40,518 bases of DNA from Amycolatopsis sp. CA-126428 (GCF_002904335.1 NZ_PPHF01000134.1:1-40518); one strand, 5' to 3'; numbered from the stretch's first letter, positions 1 through 7,850 are shown. Program-made: numbers and translations. The notes: generated by a model not told the origin, from the letters alone.

Positions 1-63
1 TTGGGCATGGTGGGCATCCTTCCAGCGAGGAGCGCATCCTCACAGGTCAGGAGTCAACCGAAC

Positions 64-79
64 CGGGGGCAGACCCCCG
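64..79. terminator. Short GC hairpin downstream of the WYL gene
   Basis: A perfect 6-bp stem (CGGGGG / CCCCCG) with a CAGA loop lies about 80 bases past the stop of the minus-strand WYL regulator. No T tract follows on either strand, so a terminator role is only suggested. Nothing else is recognisable in bases 1-158. Confidence 0.3.
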
Positions 80-158
80 TGGTTTCCGCTGATGGTTTCT
101 AGCGCGGGGCCGAGTGTGTAGCATCTCGCGGTTGATGTCGTAAGGTCCCGGCGCGTGA

Positions 159-1136
159 TCAGTCTTCCTGTCGCGCATCGGCGTGGCCGGCGAGCCGGCT
201 GGCTAGTGCTCGCACCAGGTCGCGGAGGGCGTCGGGCTGTTCCACGACGAACGGCCGATCGAGCGCGGCGAGCAGGGGTGGTATCCATTCGAGCCGTTGT
301 GCTCGTATCCGGGCCCGCACCCAGGAAGTGCCGGGGTCGAGCTCCTCGAGTGTGGCGACGGACGCGGGGAAGACGGAGCGGATCTGTTCGGGCGTCGATC
401 GAATCCGCACGGACACCTCGTGCTGGTACGGCGCCTCGGCGATCGCGGTCAGCACTCGCTGGGCAGGGTCGAATCCGGCCGGTAGCTCGAACGTTCCGGC
501 ACGCATTTCGACGGTCGTGATCCGGTCGACGCGGAACGTGCGCACTTGCCCGGTGGCGGAGTCGAAGCCGGTCAGGTACCACCGCCCGGAGTGCGCCACG
601 ATGCCGTACGGATGGACGACGCGTTCGCTGGCACCGCCGTGGCCGGCGGTGTAACCGAGACCAACCGGGTGACGTTCCCGCGCCGCCTCGGCGACGGTGA
701 GCAGTGTCGCGGCCTCCGCCGCGAGTGCCGATCGTGCGGGCGCGGTGAAGTCGGCGACCTCCAGCAGCGCGTCGAGCCGGCGGCCAAGAGCTTCGGGCAG
801 CACTCGCCGGACCTTCGCGACCGCGCTTTCGGCGGCCGCGACCGAGGTACTGATCAACCCGGCACGCCGGCCCGCGACCAGACCGAGCAGGACAGCGAGT
901 GCCTCCTCGTCGGTGAGCATCAGCGGAGGCATCCGAAAGCCCGGGGACAGGCGGTACCCGCCGTACCGCCCGCGCACCGAGCGGACCGGGATGTCCAGGT
1001 CGAGGAGGTGGTCGACGTAGCGGCGGACGGTGCGCTCGTCCACGTCGAGCCGCCCGGCCAGCTCGGCGACGGTCCGAGTGCCTCCGCTCTGGAGGATCTC
1101 CAGCAAGGCCAGGACACGGGCGATCGGACGGGTCAC
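159..1136 (-). CDS. YafY-type HTH regulator with WYL domain
   Basis: A 325-residue DNA-binding regulator. A winged helix-turn-helix (HTH_11/DeoR-like) spans about residues 7-55, including the recognition segment DERTVRRYVDHL. A WYL domain follows (GRWYLTG near 184-190, then a FRVDRI segment), and a C-terminal WCX-like extension. WYL domains bind small ligands or nucleic acid in known members. I chose the GTG at 1134-1136: the frame stays open upstream, but that part would run antisense through the glyoxalase gene and looks non-coding, while the winged helix begins right after this GTG. It is divergent from the VOC gene with a 111-bp shared promoter region, the usual arrangement for a YafY regulator controlling its neighbour. 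The target ligand is unknown. Confidence 0.88.
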   Translation of the reverse strand: MTRPIARVLALLEILQSGGTRTVAELAGRLDVDERTVRRYVDHLLDLDIPVRSVRGRYGGYRLSPGFRMPPLMLTDEEALAVLLGLVAGRRAGLISTSVAAAESAVAKVRRVLPEALGRRLDALLEVADFTAPARSALAAEAATLLTVAEAARERHPVGLGYTAGHGGASERVVHPYGIVAHSGRWYLTGFDSATGQVRTFRVDRITTVEMRAGTFELPAGFDPAQRVLTAIAEAPYQHEVSVRIRSTPEQIRSVFPASVATLEELDPGTSWVRARIRAQRLEWIPPLLAALDRPFVVEQPDALRDLVRALASRLAGHADARQED

Positions 1137-1247
1137 ACTCAGGGATCTTCCAATACCGGGCGGATCCTGTCCACTATTGACCCTAACGTGTCCGGTGAAC
1201 CCCGGAGGACGGGTCAGAGCCGCCCTCCACGGCAGAAGGGAACCACC

Positions 1248-1652
1248 GTGCAGTTCGTCTCCGTTCGCGTCATCACCAACGACGTCGCCCGCCTTGTCGA
1301 GTTCTACGAGCACGTCACCGGCCTCGATGCCCGGCGCCCGGCCGAGCAGTTCGCCGAACTCGTGGGCCCGTCGTGCACACTGGCCATCGGCAGCGCCGAG
1401 ACAATGGCGCTGTTCAGCGCCGGAGCAGCCGTCCCCGAGTCGAACCGGACCGCGATCCTCGAGTTTCTCGTCGAGGACGTCGACCGCGAGCATGAACGGA
1501 TGGCAAGCCTGGCCGTCGCCCCCGAAATCGTGCAGAAGCCGACCACGATGCCCTGGGGAAACCGCTCCCTGCTGTTCCGCGACCCCGACGGCAACCTGGT
1601 CAACTTCTTCACCCCGCTCACCGACGAGGCCCGCGCGAGGCTCACCCGCTGA
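1248..1652 (+). CDS. VOC/glyoxalase-family protein
   Basis: A 134-residue single-module vicinal oxygen chelate protein. The two beta-alpha-beta-beta-beta halves are visible, beginning with the segment ITNDVARLVEFYEHVTGL and ending with the typical RDPDGNLVNFF strand. In metal-dependent glyoxalases the last strand usually carries a Glu ligand (GNLIEF); here Asn is in that place, so metal-dependent chemistry is doubtful and a binding or resistance role is possible. Start is GTG at 1248, preceded by AGAAGGG at good distance. Probably regulated by the divergent WYL protein (inference from arrangement). Confidence 0.85.
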   Translation: MQFVSVRVITNDVARLVEFYEHVTGLDARRPAEQFAELVGPSCTLAIGSAETMALFSAGAAVPESNRTAILEFLVEDVDREHERMASLAVAPEIVQKPTTMPWGNRSLLFRDPDGNLVNFFTPLTDEARARLTR

Positions 1653-2074
1653 CCGGTCCCCACCGAACGACCGGGCGATCGACGCTGAGGAAATGACTCA
1701 TTCCTGAGACTGATCTTGAGGACATCGCCGTGAGACAACAGAGACACCGCAAGTCGCACAAGATCGACATGGCTCGCGCTGCGAGCGCCTACACCGCGTA
1801 AGCCCGGAATGGACAGTGGCTTGCCGGCGCGGCCAGCGGGGCGCCACGAGCGTTGTCTGAACGGTCACTATCTTGACGTGGCAGAGCGAATCATCAGCTA
1901 CGACCACTCGGTCTACCTACCAACCTCGAGCTGCAACCTGTTTCAGGCACTCGAATTCCCAGATCGACCTGGTTCGAGATCGATCTTCGGTTCGCACACG
2001 AGACGACGCCCACGCACGCATAGCTCGTCCTGGTCGCGCAGCCGCCGAAGACGAGGGCTGGCGTTGGTCGGGTA
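1653..2074. other. Intergenic stretch with no recognisable gene
   Basis: Between the VOC gene and the GNAT-like frame I see only short open frames of mixed codon quality. One, 1730-1801 on the plus strand, would encode 23 residues from a GTG; another, from 1809, gives a peptide with no family resemblance. None has a convincing ribosome site. The lower coding quality suggests degraded sequence. Confidence 0.4.
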
Positions 2075-2365
2075 GTGCTGCAGCTGCGTAGTCAGCAGGT
2101 CGGCGGGCTCGATTTGTGGTTGTGCGGCGTTGACAAGCGGGGCGTGATCGGCCCGGCCCGACTGGAGGCCACTTACCGGCGCCGCAGTTTCGGGACCGTT
2201 CTTGTCGCCGCGGCCTTGTCGCGAGGGGCCGGCTACCGACGGTCGACGACCGCGATCGACGAATCGGTCATCGCGCGGGCGTTCTGCGCGGCCCAGCACT
2301 GGTCGAAAGGTGCAGCTGGGCACTCCGTTCTACGGCTCCCATATGAAGCTGCTGAACGGCGATGA
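2075..2365 (+). CDS. Possible GNAT acetyltransferase fragment
   Basis: A 96-codon frame whose middle part has high G/C third positions. Residues about 33-50 (EATYRRRSFGTVLVAAAL) resemble the acetyl-CoA pyrophosphate loop of GNAT acetyltransferases (R-R-x-x-G-x followed by a hydrophobic helix), and the later IARAFCAAQHW segment resembles the C-terminal helix before the last strand. An N-terminal half is missing, and coding quality falls after codon 80. I read it as the C-terminal remnant of an acetyltransferase; it could also be chance. Confidence 0.35.
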   Translation: MLQLRSQQVGGLDLWLCGVDKRGVIGPARLEATYRRRSFGTVLVAAALSRGAGYRRSTTAIDESVIARAFCAAQHWSKGAAGHSVLRLPYEAAERR

Positions 2366-2396
2366 CGTCTGAGAGTGGCGAGCCATCCGAGGGCAG

Positions 2397-2491
2397 TTAG
2401 TCCTTCGGCTGCGCGATGTGGACGATGCTGTTCACCTCGTCCTTGTAGGACACGGTGAGAATCAGCCAGCCGCCGCAGGCGAGGGCGACTA
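2397..2491 (-). other. Coding-like out-of-frame extension of the membrane protein
   Basis: Immediately past the stop of the 96-residue membrane protein, the frame reached by a -1 shift encodes about 31 residues (segments LGIVALACGGWLILTVS and KDEVNSIVHIAQPKD) before TAA at 2397-2399. Nearly every codon ends in G or C, and the first part is a good fourth membrane span. There is no ATG or GTG at its beginning, so it is better explained as the true C-terminus displaced by a single-base deletion (or error) than as a separate gene. Confidence 0.5.
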
Positions 2492-2779
2492 TGCCCAGCC
2501 GCGAAGTTGGAAGTACCGCTCGCGTGGCTCGGTGGTCAACGGGTTGTTCTGGTGCCGGACGAACCAGATCACGTGGAACGTCGCGCCGACGGCGGGCAGG
2601 CCGGCGATCCATACCCATGTCCATGGGCGCCCGGTCAGCAGCTCGACGACGAGCAGGACGGCGAGGTACACCAGCCACCGGGTGATGCGTGTCCACAGTG
2701 GAGCTTTCGCCTCGAAATGCCCGAACAGCGATGAAAGCACGGTGATCACGACGGCCGCGATCGCCCATTCGAGTTCCAC
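2489..2779 (-). CDS. Small integral membrane protein
   Basis: A 96-residue membrane protein starting MELEWAIAAVVITVL. Three hydrophobic segments are visible at about residues 5-19, 33-49 and 54-72, with a basic, polar tail. No enzyme motif is present and I do not recognise the function. It follows the CDF exporter and cmtR on the same strand with a 31-bp gap, so it may be the third gene of a metal-resistance operon. The frame closes at TAG right after RYFQLRGWA, but a 31-codon stretch with near-perfect G/C third positions continues at once in another frame (see next entry), so this protein may be cut short by a frameshift. Confidence 0.65.
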   Translation of the reverse strand: MELEWAIAAVVITVLSSLFGHFEAKAPLWTRITRWLVYLAVLLVVELLTGRPWTWVWIAGLPAVGATFHVIWFVRHQNNPLTTEPRERYFQLRGWA

Positions 2780-2810
2780 AGATCAGGCGCCTTTTGCGAG
2801 CCCGAGCCGG

Positions 2811-3524
2811 TCAGCAGCAGTGCTCGCCGCGCCAGGCCTCGCGGCTTTCCTTGACCGCGACCGCGGCGATGACCAGGGCAACGATCGGGTCGGCCCAGGA
2901 CCAGTCGAACAAGTTGTTGAGCAGCAGCCCGACCAGCAAGACCCCGGACAAATATGTGCACAGTAGAGTCTGCTTGGAGTCTGCGACCGCGCTCGCCGAG
3001 CCCAGCTCCCGTCCAGCGCGCCGCTGAGCATACGACAGGAACGGCATCACCAGCAACGACGCCGCCGCCAGCACGATCCCGACCGTCGAGTGCTCGGCGG
3101 ACTCCCCGCCCAGCAGCGAGCGCACCGATTCGACCGTGACGTAGAGCGCGAGGGCGAAGAACGACACCGCGATCACCTTCAACGCCGTCCGCTCGCGGGC
3201 TTCGGGGTCCGTGCCGGAGAATTGCCAGGCCACCGCGACGGCCGAGGCGACTTCGATGACCGAGTCGAGCCCGAACCCTATCAGCGCGGTCGACGAGGCG
3301 ACCGAGCCGGCGGAGATAGCGATGATCGCCTCGATGACGTTGTAGGTGATCGTCGCTGCCACCACCAGCCGCACCCGACGCGACAGCACTGCCCGTCGTT
3401 GCGAGTCGACGGTCGTAGTCGGGCTCGTACCGGCTGGGGCGCAGCATCCGTCGGCGCAGCCGTCTTGTTCGGTCGCCGACGCGGTCAGCGACAGATCGAG
3501 CCGGCGGGTGGTGTCCTCGCTCAT
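2811..3524 (-). CDS. CDF-type cation efflux transporter, Cys-rich termini
   Basis: A 237-residue cation diffusion facilitator-like protein, predicted to export divalent metal ions in exchange for protons. About six membrane spans lie between residues 50 and 225. The span-2 motif FGLDSVIEV supplies an acidic pair (D and E in place of the classical H/D or D/D), and a later span carries VADSKQT. The N-terminus has CADGCCAP (about residues 22-29) and the protein ends in HCC, thiol-rich tails suited to soft metals such as Cd(II) or Pb(II). The ATG overlaps the cmtR stop by one base (TGATG), so the two genes are translationally coupled. This implies export of the metal sensed by CmtR. Confidence 0.85.
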   Translation of the reverse strand: MSEDTTRRLDLSLTASATEQDGCADGCCAPAGTSPTTTVDSQRRAVLSRRVRLVVAATITYNVIEAIIAISAGSVASSTALIGFGLDSVIEVASAVAVAWQFSGTDPEARERTALKVIAVSFFALALYVTVESVRSLLGGESAEHSTVGIVLAAASLLVMPFLSYAQRRAGRELGSASAVADSKQTLLCTYLSGVLLVGLLLNNLFDWSWADPIVALVIAAVAVKESREAWRGEHCC

Positions 3525-3907
3525 CAGCGCAGCGCCTCCGCCGCACTCGGTCGCGGCGGGCTCGATCCGGTGACCGGCGCCGCGCCGTCTTCGTCGTCGA
3601 CGCTCCGCTGGTCGGTGTCCACCGCGAGCACGACCTCCACCAGCTCGCTCAACGCGCGGGCCAGATGCGCATCCGCCAGCGCGTAGCGGACCTGGCGGCC
3701 CTCATAGGTGGCCACCACCAGGCCGCAGCCTCGCAAGCAGGACAGGTGGTTGGACACGTTCGAGCGAGTCAGTCCGAGCTGGGTGGCCAGTTGGCCGGGA
3801 TAGCTCACTCCGTCCAGCAGAGCGACCAGGATCCGGCAGCGGGTCGGGTCGGCCAGGGCGTGCCCCAGACGGGCCAGCGCCGACTGTCGCGTCTCACATG
3901 TCAGCAC
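3524..3907 (-). CDS. cmtR: CmtR-type ArsR/SmtB metal-sensing repressor
   Basis: A 127-residue winged-helix repressor that closely matches the Mycobacterium tuberculosis Cd/Pb sensor CmtR over its first 100 residues, including the recognition helix TRSNVSNHLSCLRGCGLV. Known CmtR binds metal through Cys57, Cys61 and Cys102. Counting from the GTG at 3905-3907, Cys57 and Cys61 are present, but residue 102 is Ser and residue 35 is also Ser (Cys in M. tuberculosis, as I recall it). Cys4 and Cys24 remain. The frame is open upstream, but homology starts at VLTCE, fixing the start. It is the first gene of an operon with the CDF exporter and presumably represses it until metal binds. Confidence 0.9.
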   Translation of the reverse strand: MLTCETRQSALARLGHALADPTRCRILVALLDGVSYPGQLATQLGLTRSNVSNHLSCLRGCGLVVATYEGRQVRYALADAHLARALSELVEVVLAVDTDQRSVDDEDGAAPVTGSSPPRPSAAEALR

Positions 3908-3912
3908 GTCCC

Positions 3913-3956
3913 GAACAGTACAGCCCGAGCTGATATGACAGCAAGGGCTGAACAGT
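3913..3956. promoter_or_regulatory. Candidate cmtR operator region
   Basis: Just upstream of the cmtR start there is an inverted repeat CAGCCC (3921-3926) / GGGCTG (3945-3950), and the heptamer GAACAGT occurs twice (3913-3919, 3950-3956). The AT-richer centre could hold the -10 region. Autoregulation is usual in this family; that this is the site is inference. Confidence 0.4.
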
Positions 3957-4047
3957 TCGCTGGCTCCTAACGAGAGGATGACTCTCATCGAGGCCAACTT
4001 TCCCAAGGTCGGTCTGCTTCCGCTCTGACCGTTGCCGTCCGCTGCCG

Positions 4048-4683
4048 TCACAGTGATGTCGGCGGTCGGGGCGCAATGAGCCAGCGGTCGAGTTCGTCGA
4101 GGATGTTTTCGATTATCGGGTACAGGCCGTCGGCGATCGCCGCCTGGGTTTGGCCCTCGACGGTGCGCCGACCGGCCTCGCCGATGATGATCCGGAACAC
4201 GCCGGCCAGCGCGATCCCTTGCAGTTTGGCGATCTCCGGCGGGACGGTGGTCGTGTCGGCGATGGCCTCGGTGATGGCTTCGGCCTGGCGGTCGGTCAGC
4301 TCCAGCGCGAGCCGGTGGACGGCCGGGCTGATGGCCGCCAGGTGTCCGAGCTCGCCCCGCCAGAGCTCCGGCGGAATTCGGCGGATCCCGGCGACGGAGT
4401 CCAGGACGAAGGCGCGGACGGCGGCCGCCGGGCTCGTGCCGACGGGCCGGTCTCGAATCAAGTCGCACAGCCGTTGCCGGATCTGCTCCTCGCGATCGGT
4501 GACCAGCTGTTCCTTGGTCCCGAAGTAGTTGTAGACCGTCTGTTCGGCGACTTCGGCCTCGCGCGCGACATCGCTGACGGACACGTGTTCGTAGCCGTGC
4601 TCGGCGAATAGGCGGGCCGCCGTGTCCGCGATGAGCCGACGGGTGCGCGCCTTCTTGCGCTCACGAAGTCCCTGACTCGACAC
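4048..4683 (-). CDS. TetR-family repressor
   Basis: A 211-residue TetR/AcrR regulator. The helix-turn-helix is at about residues 15-60, with the typical end AEQTVYNYFGTKEQL. The ligand-binding part has no recognisable subfamily signature. It is divergent from the NmrA/NmrA/cupin operon with an 82-bp gap that contains a 6-6-6 palindrome, so it most likely controls that operon and itself. Confidence 0.88.
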   Translation of the reverse strand: MSSQGLRERKKARTRRLIADTAARLFAEHGYEHVSVSDVAREAEVAEQTVYNYFGTKEQLVTDREEQIRQRLCDLIRDRPVGTSPAAAVRAFVLDSVAGIRRIPPELWRGELGHLAAISPAVHRLALELTDRQAEAITEAIADTTTVPPEIAKLQGIALAGVFRIIIGEAGRRTVEGQTQAAIADGLYPIIENILDELDRWLIAPRPPTSL

Positions 4684-4728
4684 TATCGCAGACTACCAGC
4701 AACGCTCCAAGTTTCGTGCGTGTACTAT

Positions 4729-4746
4729 TTTTAGAGTCAGCTAAAA
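4729..4746. promoter_or_regulatory. Palindromic candidate TetR operator
   Basis: The sequence TTTTAG, a 6-base spacer (AGTCAG) and CTAAAA form a perfect inverted repeat in the divergent region between the TetR gene and the NmrA operon. It is 20 bases before the operon start codon and overlaps where its promoter or leader should be. Ribosome site AAGGAG follows at 4753-4758. Confidence 0.55.
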
Positions 4747-4765
4747 GTTTCTAAGGAGCGCTGTG

Positions 4766-5608
4766 ATGATCTTGATAACGACCGCGGGCAAGGTGGGTGC
4801 GGAGGCGGCTCGACTGCTCGCCGATCGGGGAGAAAGAGTTCGGGTCCTGGTACGCGACCTCGAGAAGGCCGCCGCTCTGGCGCGGTCGGGGGTGGAGGTG
4901 GTTGCCGGTGATCTGGGGGTTCCGGCGACCGTCGACGCGGCGATGCGCGGTGTTTCGTCCGTGGTCCTGGTCAGCCCGGCGGTACCCGCCCAGGAGCTGA
5001 ACGTGGTCGCCAGCGCGGTCCGGGCCGGCGTCCGGCACGTCGTGAAGGTCACCAGCAAGGCATCGGCGGACTCGCCGATCGCCCGGCGGCGCGGCCAGGC
5101 CGAGATCGAGAACGGACTGATCGCCTCCGGGCTGGGCTACACGTTGCTGCGCAACAACGCCTACATGCAGAACTTCTTCATGTCGGCCCCGTCGATCGCC
5201 GGGGAGAGCAGCTTCGGCTCGGCCGCCGGCGACGGCCGTCTCGGCATGATCGACACGCGGGACGTCGCCGCCGTCGCCGCGGAAATCGCCCTCGCCCCGG
5301 CTTCGCACGCGGGCAAGACCTACTGGCCGACCGGCCCCGAGTCGCTCTCTTTCGCGGACGCCGCGGTGGTGCTCTCGAAAGTGCTCGGCCGGCCGATCGC
5401 GTTCGAACCGCTGACGATCGAAGAACAAACGCAGGCCATGATCGACGCCGGCCTACCGGCGGACCTGGCCGCGATGAACGCCCAAGCGGTGGGCTTGTTC
5501 GCCGAGGGCGACTGCGACTACGTCACCGAAGATGTGCCCTCGATCCTCGGCCGACCGGCCCGCGACTTCGAACAGTTCGTCACCGACCACATCCCGCCGT
5601 TCTCGTGA
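4766..5608 (+). CDS. NmrA-like NAD(P)-binding oxidoreductase
   Basis: A 280-residue atypical short-chain dehydrogenase of the NmrA/HSCARG group, with a Rossmann fold from residue 1 (ILITTAGKVGAEAARLL). The dinucleotide loop is TAGKVG, a weakened version of GxxGxxG. The residues RVLVRDLEKAAAL follow strand 2, where an Arg would suit NADP(H). No classical Ser-Tyr-Lys triad is seen, as is usual in NmrA members, which often act as redox sensors or quinone reductases. Start: ATG at 4766 is 7 bases past AAGGAG; a GTG at 4763 is the alternative. First gene of an operon with a second NmrA protein and a cupin, under the divergent TetR. Confidence 0.85.
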   Translation: MILITTAGKVGAEAARLLADRGERVRVLVRDLEKAAALARSGVEVVAGDLGVPATVDAAMRGVSSVVLVSPAVPAQELNVVASAVRAGVRHVVKVTSKASADSPIARRRGQAEIENGLIASGLGYTLLRNNAYMQNFFMSAPSIAGESSFGSAAGDGRLGMIDTRDVAAVAAEIALAPASHAGKTYWPTGPESLSFADAAVVLSKVLGRPIAFEPLTIEEQTQAMIDAGLPADLAAMNAQAVGLFAEGDCDYVTEDVPSILGRPARDFEQFVTDHIPPFS

Positions 5609-5661
5609 AGCCTCGTAGCGCAGCCGAAACACCCGTCAGGCAGCCCGTCCAGGAGGAGACC

Positions 5662-6537
5662 ATGCCCATCTACGCGGTTACCGGAGCATCAGGGCAGTTG
5701 GGACGCTTGGCCGTCCTGGGACTGTTGAGCCGTGGAGTGCGGGCCTCCGACGTCGTCGCTGTCGTGCGCACGCCGGGCAAGGCCGCCGATCTCGCCGGGC
5801 GTGGAGTGCAGGTGCGTGAGGCGGACTACTCCTGCCCGTCGTCCCTGGTCGTCGCGCTGGCCGACGTCGACCGGCTGCTGCTGGTCTCCAGCAGTGAGCC
5901 GGGCCGGCGGGTCATCCACCACACCAATGTCATCGAGGCCGCCGCCAGGTCGACGGGCACGTCGCGCATCGTCTACACGAGCATGCTCAACGCCGATGAC
6001 ACGACCAACCCGCTGGCCGAAGAGCATCAGGACACCGAGCGCGCGTTGCGCGAGGCCGGCATCCCGTTCACGTTCTTGCGCAATGGCTGGTACACCGAGA
6101 ACTACACCGGTCAACTCGACGAATACCTGCGGCGCGGCGAGATCCTTGGTGCCGCCGGCAGCGGCCGGATCTCGGCAGCGACACGCCGGGACTACGCCTG
6201 CGCCGCGGTGACGGCGTTGCTGCAGGACGAACCGGGCAATCGCAGCTATGAACTCGGCGGACCGTCCTTCGACCTTTCCGAGCTGGCCCGGGTGATCAGC
6301 GAGGTCACCGGCACCGCGGTGGTCTACCGCGACCTGTCGGTCGAGGAGTACACGTCCTCCTTGCGGCAAGCCGGCCTCGACCAGGGGAGCGCCGAGTTCG
6401 TCGCGGCGCTGGATGTTTCCATCGCCCACGGTGACCTGGCGACTGACAGCCAAGACCTCGCGCGGCTGCTGGGCCGTCCTGCGATGCCTCTCGCCGAGGT
6501 CGTGCGCACGGCCGCACAGCGCACCACAACCCGCTGA
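5662..6537 (+). CDS. NmrA-like protein, quinone oxidoreductase 2 type
   Basis: A 291-residue NmrA-family protein starting MPIYAVTGASGQLGRLAV, with a good GASGQLG nucleotide loop and VRTPGKAADL after strand 2. This pattern is that of QorB-like NADPH quinone oxidoreductases. The ATG at 5662 follows AGGAGGAG at ideal spacing; an upstream GTG-like opening at 5605 that overlaps the previous stop has no ribosome site. It is about 30% like its upstream neighbour by eye, so the pair may be an old tandem duplication that works on the same electrophile or quinone. Confidence 0.88.
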   Translation: MPIYAVTGASGQLGRLAVLGLLSRGVRASDVVAVVRTPGKAADLAGRGVQVREADYSCPSSLVVALADVDRLLLVSSSEPGRRVIHHTNVIEAAARSTGTSRIVYTSMLNADDTTNPLAEEHQDTERALREAGIPFTFLRNGWYTENYTGQLDEYLRRGEILGAAGSGRISAATRRDYACAAVTALLQDEPGNRSYELGGPSFDLSELARVISEVTGTAVVYRDLSVEEYTSSLRQAGLDQGSAEFVAALDVSIAHGDLATDSQDLARLLGRPAMPLAEVVRTAAQRTTTR

Positions 6538-6565
6538 CTTCCCATCGCAACCGACAGGAGCCGCG

Positions 6566-7087
6566 ATGTCGTCACCCTACCCCGCCACCACGTTCCTATC
6601 CCGGGACGCCTTCGTCGCCAGCAAGCACGACGCGCCTGCCTACTGGTTCTATGACACCCTGTGGGTGATCTTGGCCGACGTCCACCAGACCGGCGGCTCG
6701 TTCTCGGTCATCGAACAGTGGATGCGGGCCGGAGTCGGGCCGCCGCTGCACGTCCACAACGTCGACGAGTGGTTCTTCGTGTTCAGCGGCTCGATGGACA
6801 TGCAGGTCGGTCCGCGCGAGCTCACCGCCACGGCGGGAGACTCCATCTGGATCCCCCGCGGCACCGATCACAGGTTCACGACCACTGAAGAGACGCACGT
6901 GCTCAACGGCTACGCACCTGGTGGCGTTGAGCAGATCATCGCCGGCATCGCGACACCTGCCGAGCGCCGTGAGCTGCCGCCGAAGGATCTCGAGTTACCC
7001 AATCCGGACGCATTCGGCCGGCTGCTCGACAACTATTGGTCGTCCCTCAGTACCAATACCTGGGCCCAGACCGCACCCCAGCGCTGA
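6566..7087 (+). CDS. Cupin-domain protein
   Basis: A 173-residue single-domain cupin. Motif 1 is seen as PPLHVHNVDEWFFVFSG (two His and a Glu for the metal), motif 2 as GDSIWIPRGTDHRF (third His). Such small cupins act as dioxygenases, isomerases or quinone-modifying proteins; the specific reaction cannot be told. Start at ATG 6566 after ACAGGAG. Third gene of the NmrA operon, 28 bases after the second, and followed by a strong hairpin, so the operon ends here. Confidence 0.87.
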   Translation: MSSPYPATTFLSRDAFVASKHDAPAYWFYDTLWVILADVHQTGGSFSVIEQWMRAGVGPPLHVHNVDEWFFVFSGSMDMQVGPRELTATAGDSIWIPRGTDHRFTTTEETHVLNGYAPGGVEQIIAGIATPAERRELPPKDLELPNPDAFGRLLDNYWSSLSTNTWAQTAPQR

Positions 7088-7134
7088 GCTGGGCCCAGAA
7101 AGACAGCCTGGGCTCGACCGTTTCCTCGTCGGCT

Positions 7135-7172
7135 GTGGCCGGCCCGGCGGTGTTCCCGCCTGGGCCGGCCAC
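7135..7172. terminator. Bidirectional hairpin between converging genes
   Basis: An 11-bp perfect stem GTGGCCGGCCC / GGGCCGGCCAC with an additional inner GCGG/CCGC pairing lies between the cupin gene (plus) and the DJ-1-like gene (minus). The position and symmetry suit a shared terminator, though it lacks U tracts, as is common in actinomycetes. The palindrome CTGGGCCCAG occurs twice just before it (7060-7069, 7089-7098). Confidence 0.6.
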
Positions 7173-7198
7173 GGAGGCCGAGCGTGCCCTGTACCTGC

Positions 7199-7850
7199 TC
7201 AGTCGGCCACCAGGGGAACGCCGGTGGTGCTCCAGACCGTGCCCCGGCGCTCGTGCCGGATCAGCTCGCCGACCGCGTGGGCCACCGGCGGCCCGACTTC
7301 GCGCTCGACCAGATGCAGGGCCAGGTCGATGCGGGACGTGACGTTGCCGGAGCTGAGCAGGTTGCCGTCATCGACCGTCCTGGCCTCGACCGGAACCGCC
7401 TTCGTCCCCCGCGAGGTCGCGGCCGCGTTCGTGGGTCACCAGCGGACTCCCGTCGGCCAAACCCCCGCTTGCGAGCAGGATCGAGCCCCCGCAGACGGTC
7501 GCCACGGCCGCGTCCGGCCCGGTTAGGGCCTCGCGCGGCCGGTTCGGCAGCTCGCTGCGTCCCGCCGCCGCGAGCAGCCAGCCGATGCCGTTCTCTACGG
7601 CCGGATCCATGGACAGGCCGCCGGCTGCCCCAGGAACCACGATCGCACTCTCGTTCCCCGGATCCAGAACCGCTGTGGCAGTCAGCGTGATCGATGCGAA
7701 CCCGCTGGGCACCTCCCGCGCCCTTTCGTCGGTGACGAACTCGGTGGTCACCTGCCCGCCGGATAACAGGCCGGCGGAGTGGATGACCTCGAAGGGACCG
7801 AGGACGTCGAGGGGGTCGAGTCCGTTGTAGAGCGCGATCTGCACGTGCAT
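7199..7850 (-). pseudogene. DJ-1/PfpI (GlxA N-domain) protein, frameshifted
   Basis: A class I glutamine-amidotransferase-like DJ-1/PfpI protein starting MHVQIALYNGLDPLDVLGPFE at 7850. The nucleophile elbow is seen as VATVCGGSILLASGGL. After the segment VTHERGRDLAG the frame runs into a premature TGA. The correct protein continues in the next frame (TKAVPVEARTVDDGN, then SGNVTSRIDLALHLVEREVG, ending VPLVAD at 7199). The shift falls in a run of five G (plus-strand C 7406-7410); removing one base restores the full 216-residue protein. So this is either a recent pseudogene or a homopolymer sequencing error. It has no AraC domain, so it would be an enzyme-like protein, not a GlxA activator. Confidence 0.75.

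Noticed and set aside
1137..1493. Longer N-terminal extension of the WYL regulator frame
   Set aside because: The extra 119 codons run antisense through the VOC gene and have no protein-like character; the winged helix begins at the GTG at 1136.
7060..7099. Repeated CTGGGCCCAGA as a regulatory pair
   Set aside because: One copy lies within the cupin coding end and the other just past its stop next to the terminator; a chance repeat of GC-rich sequence is the simpler reading.
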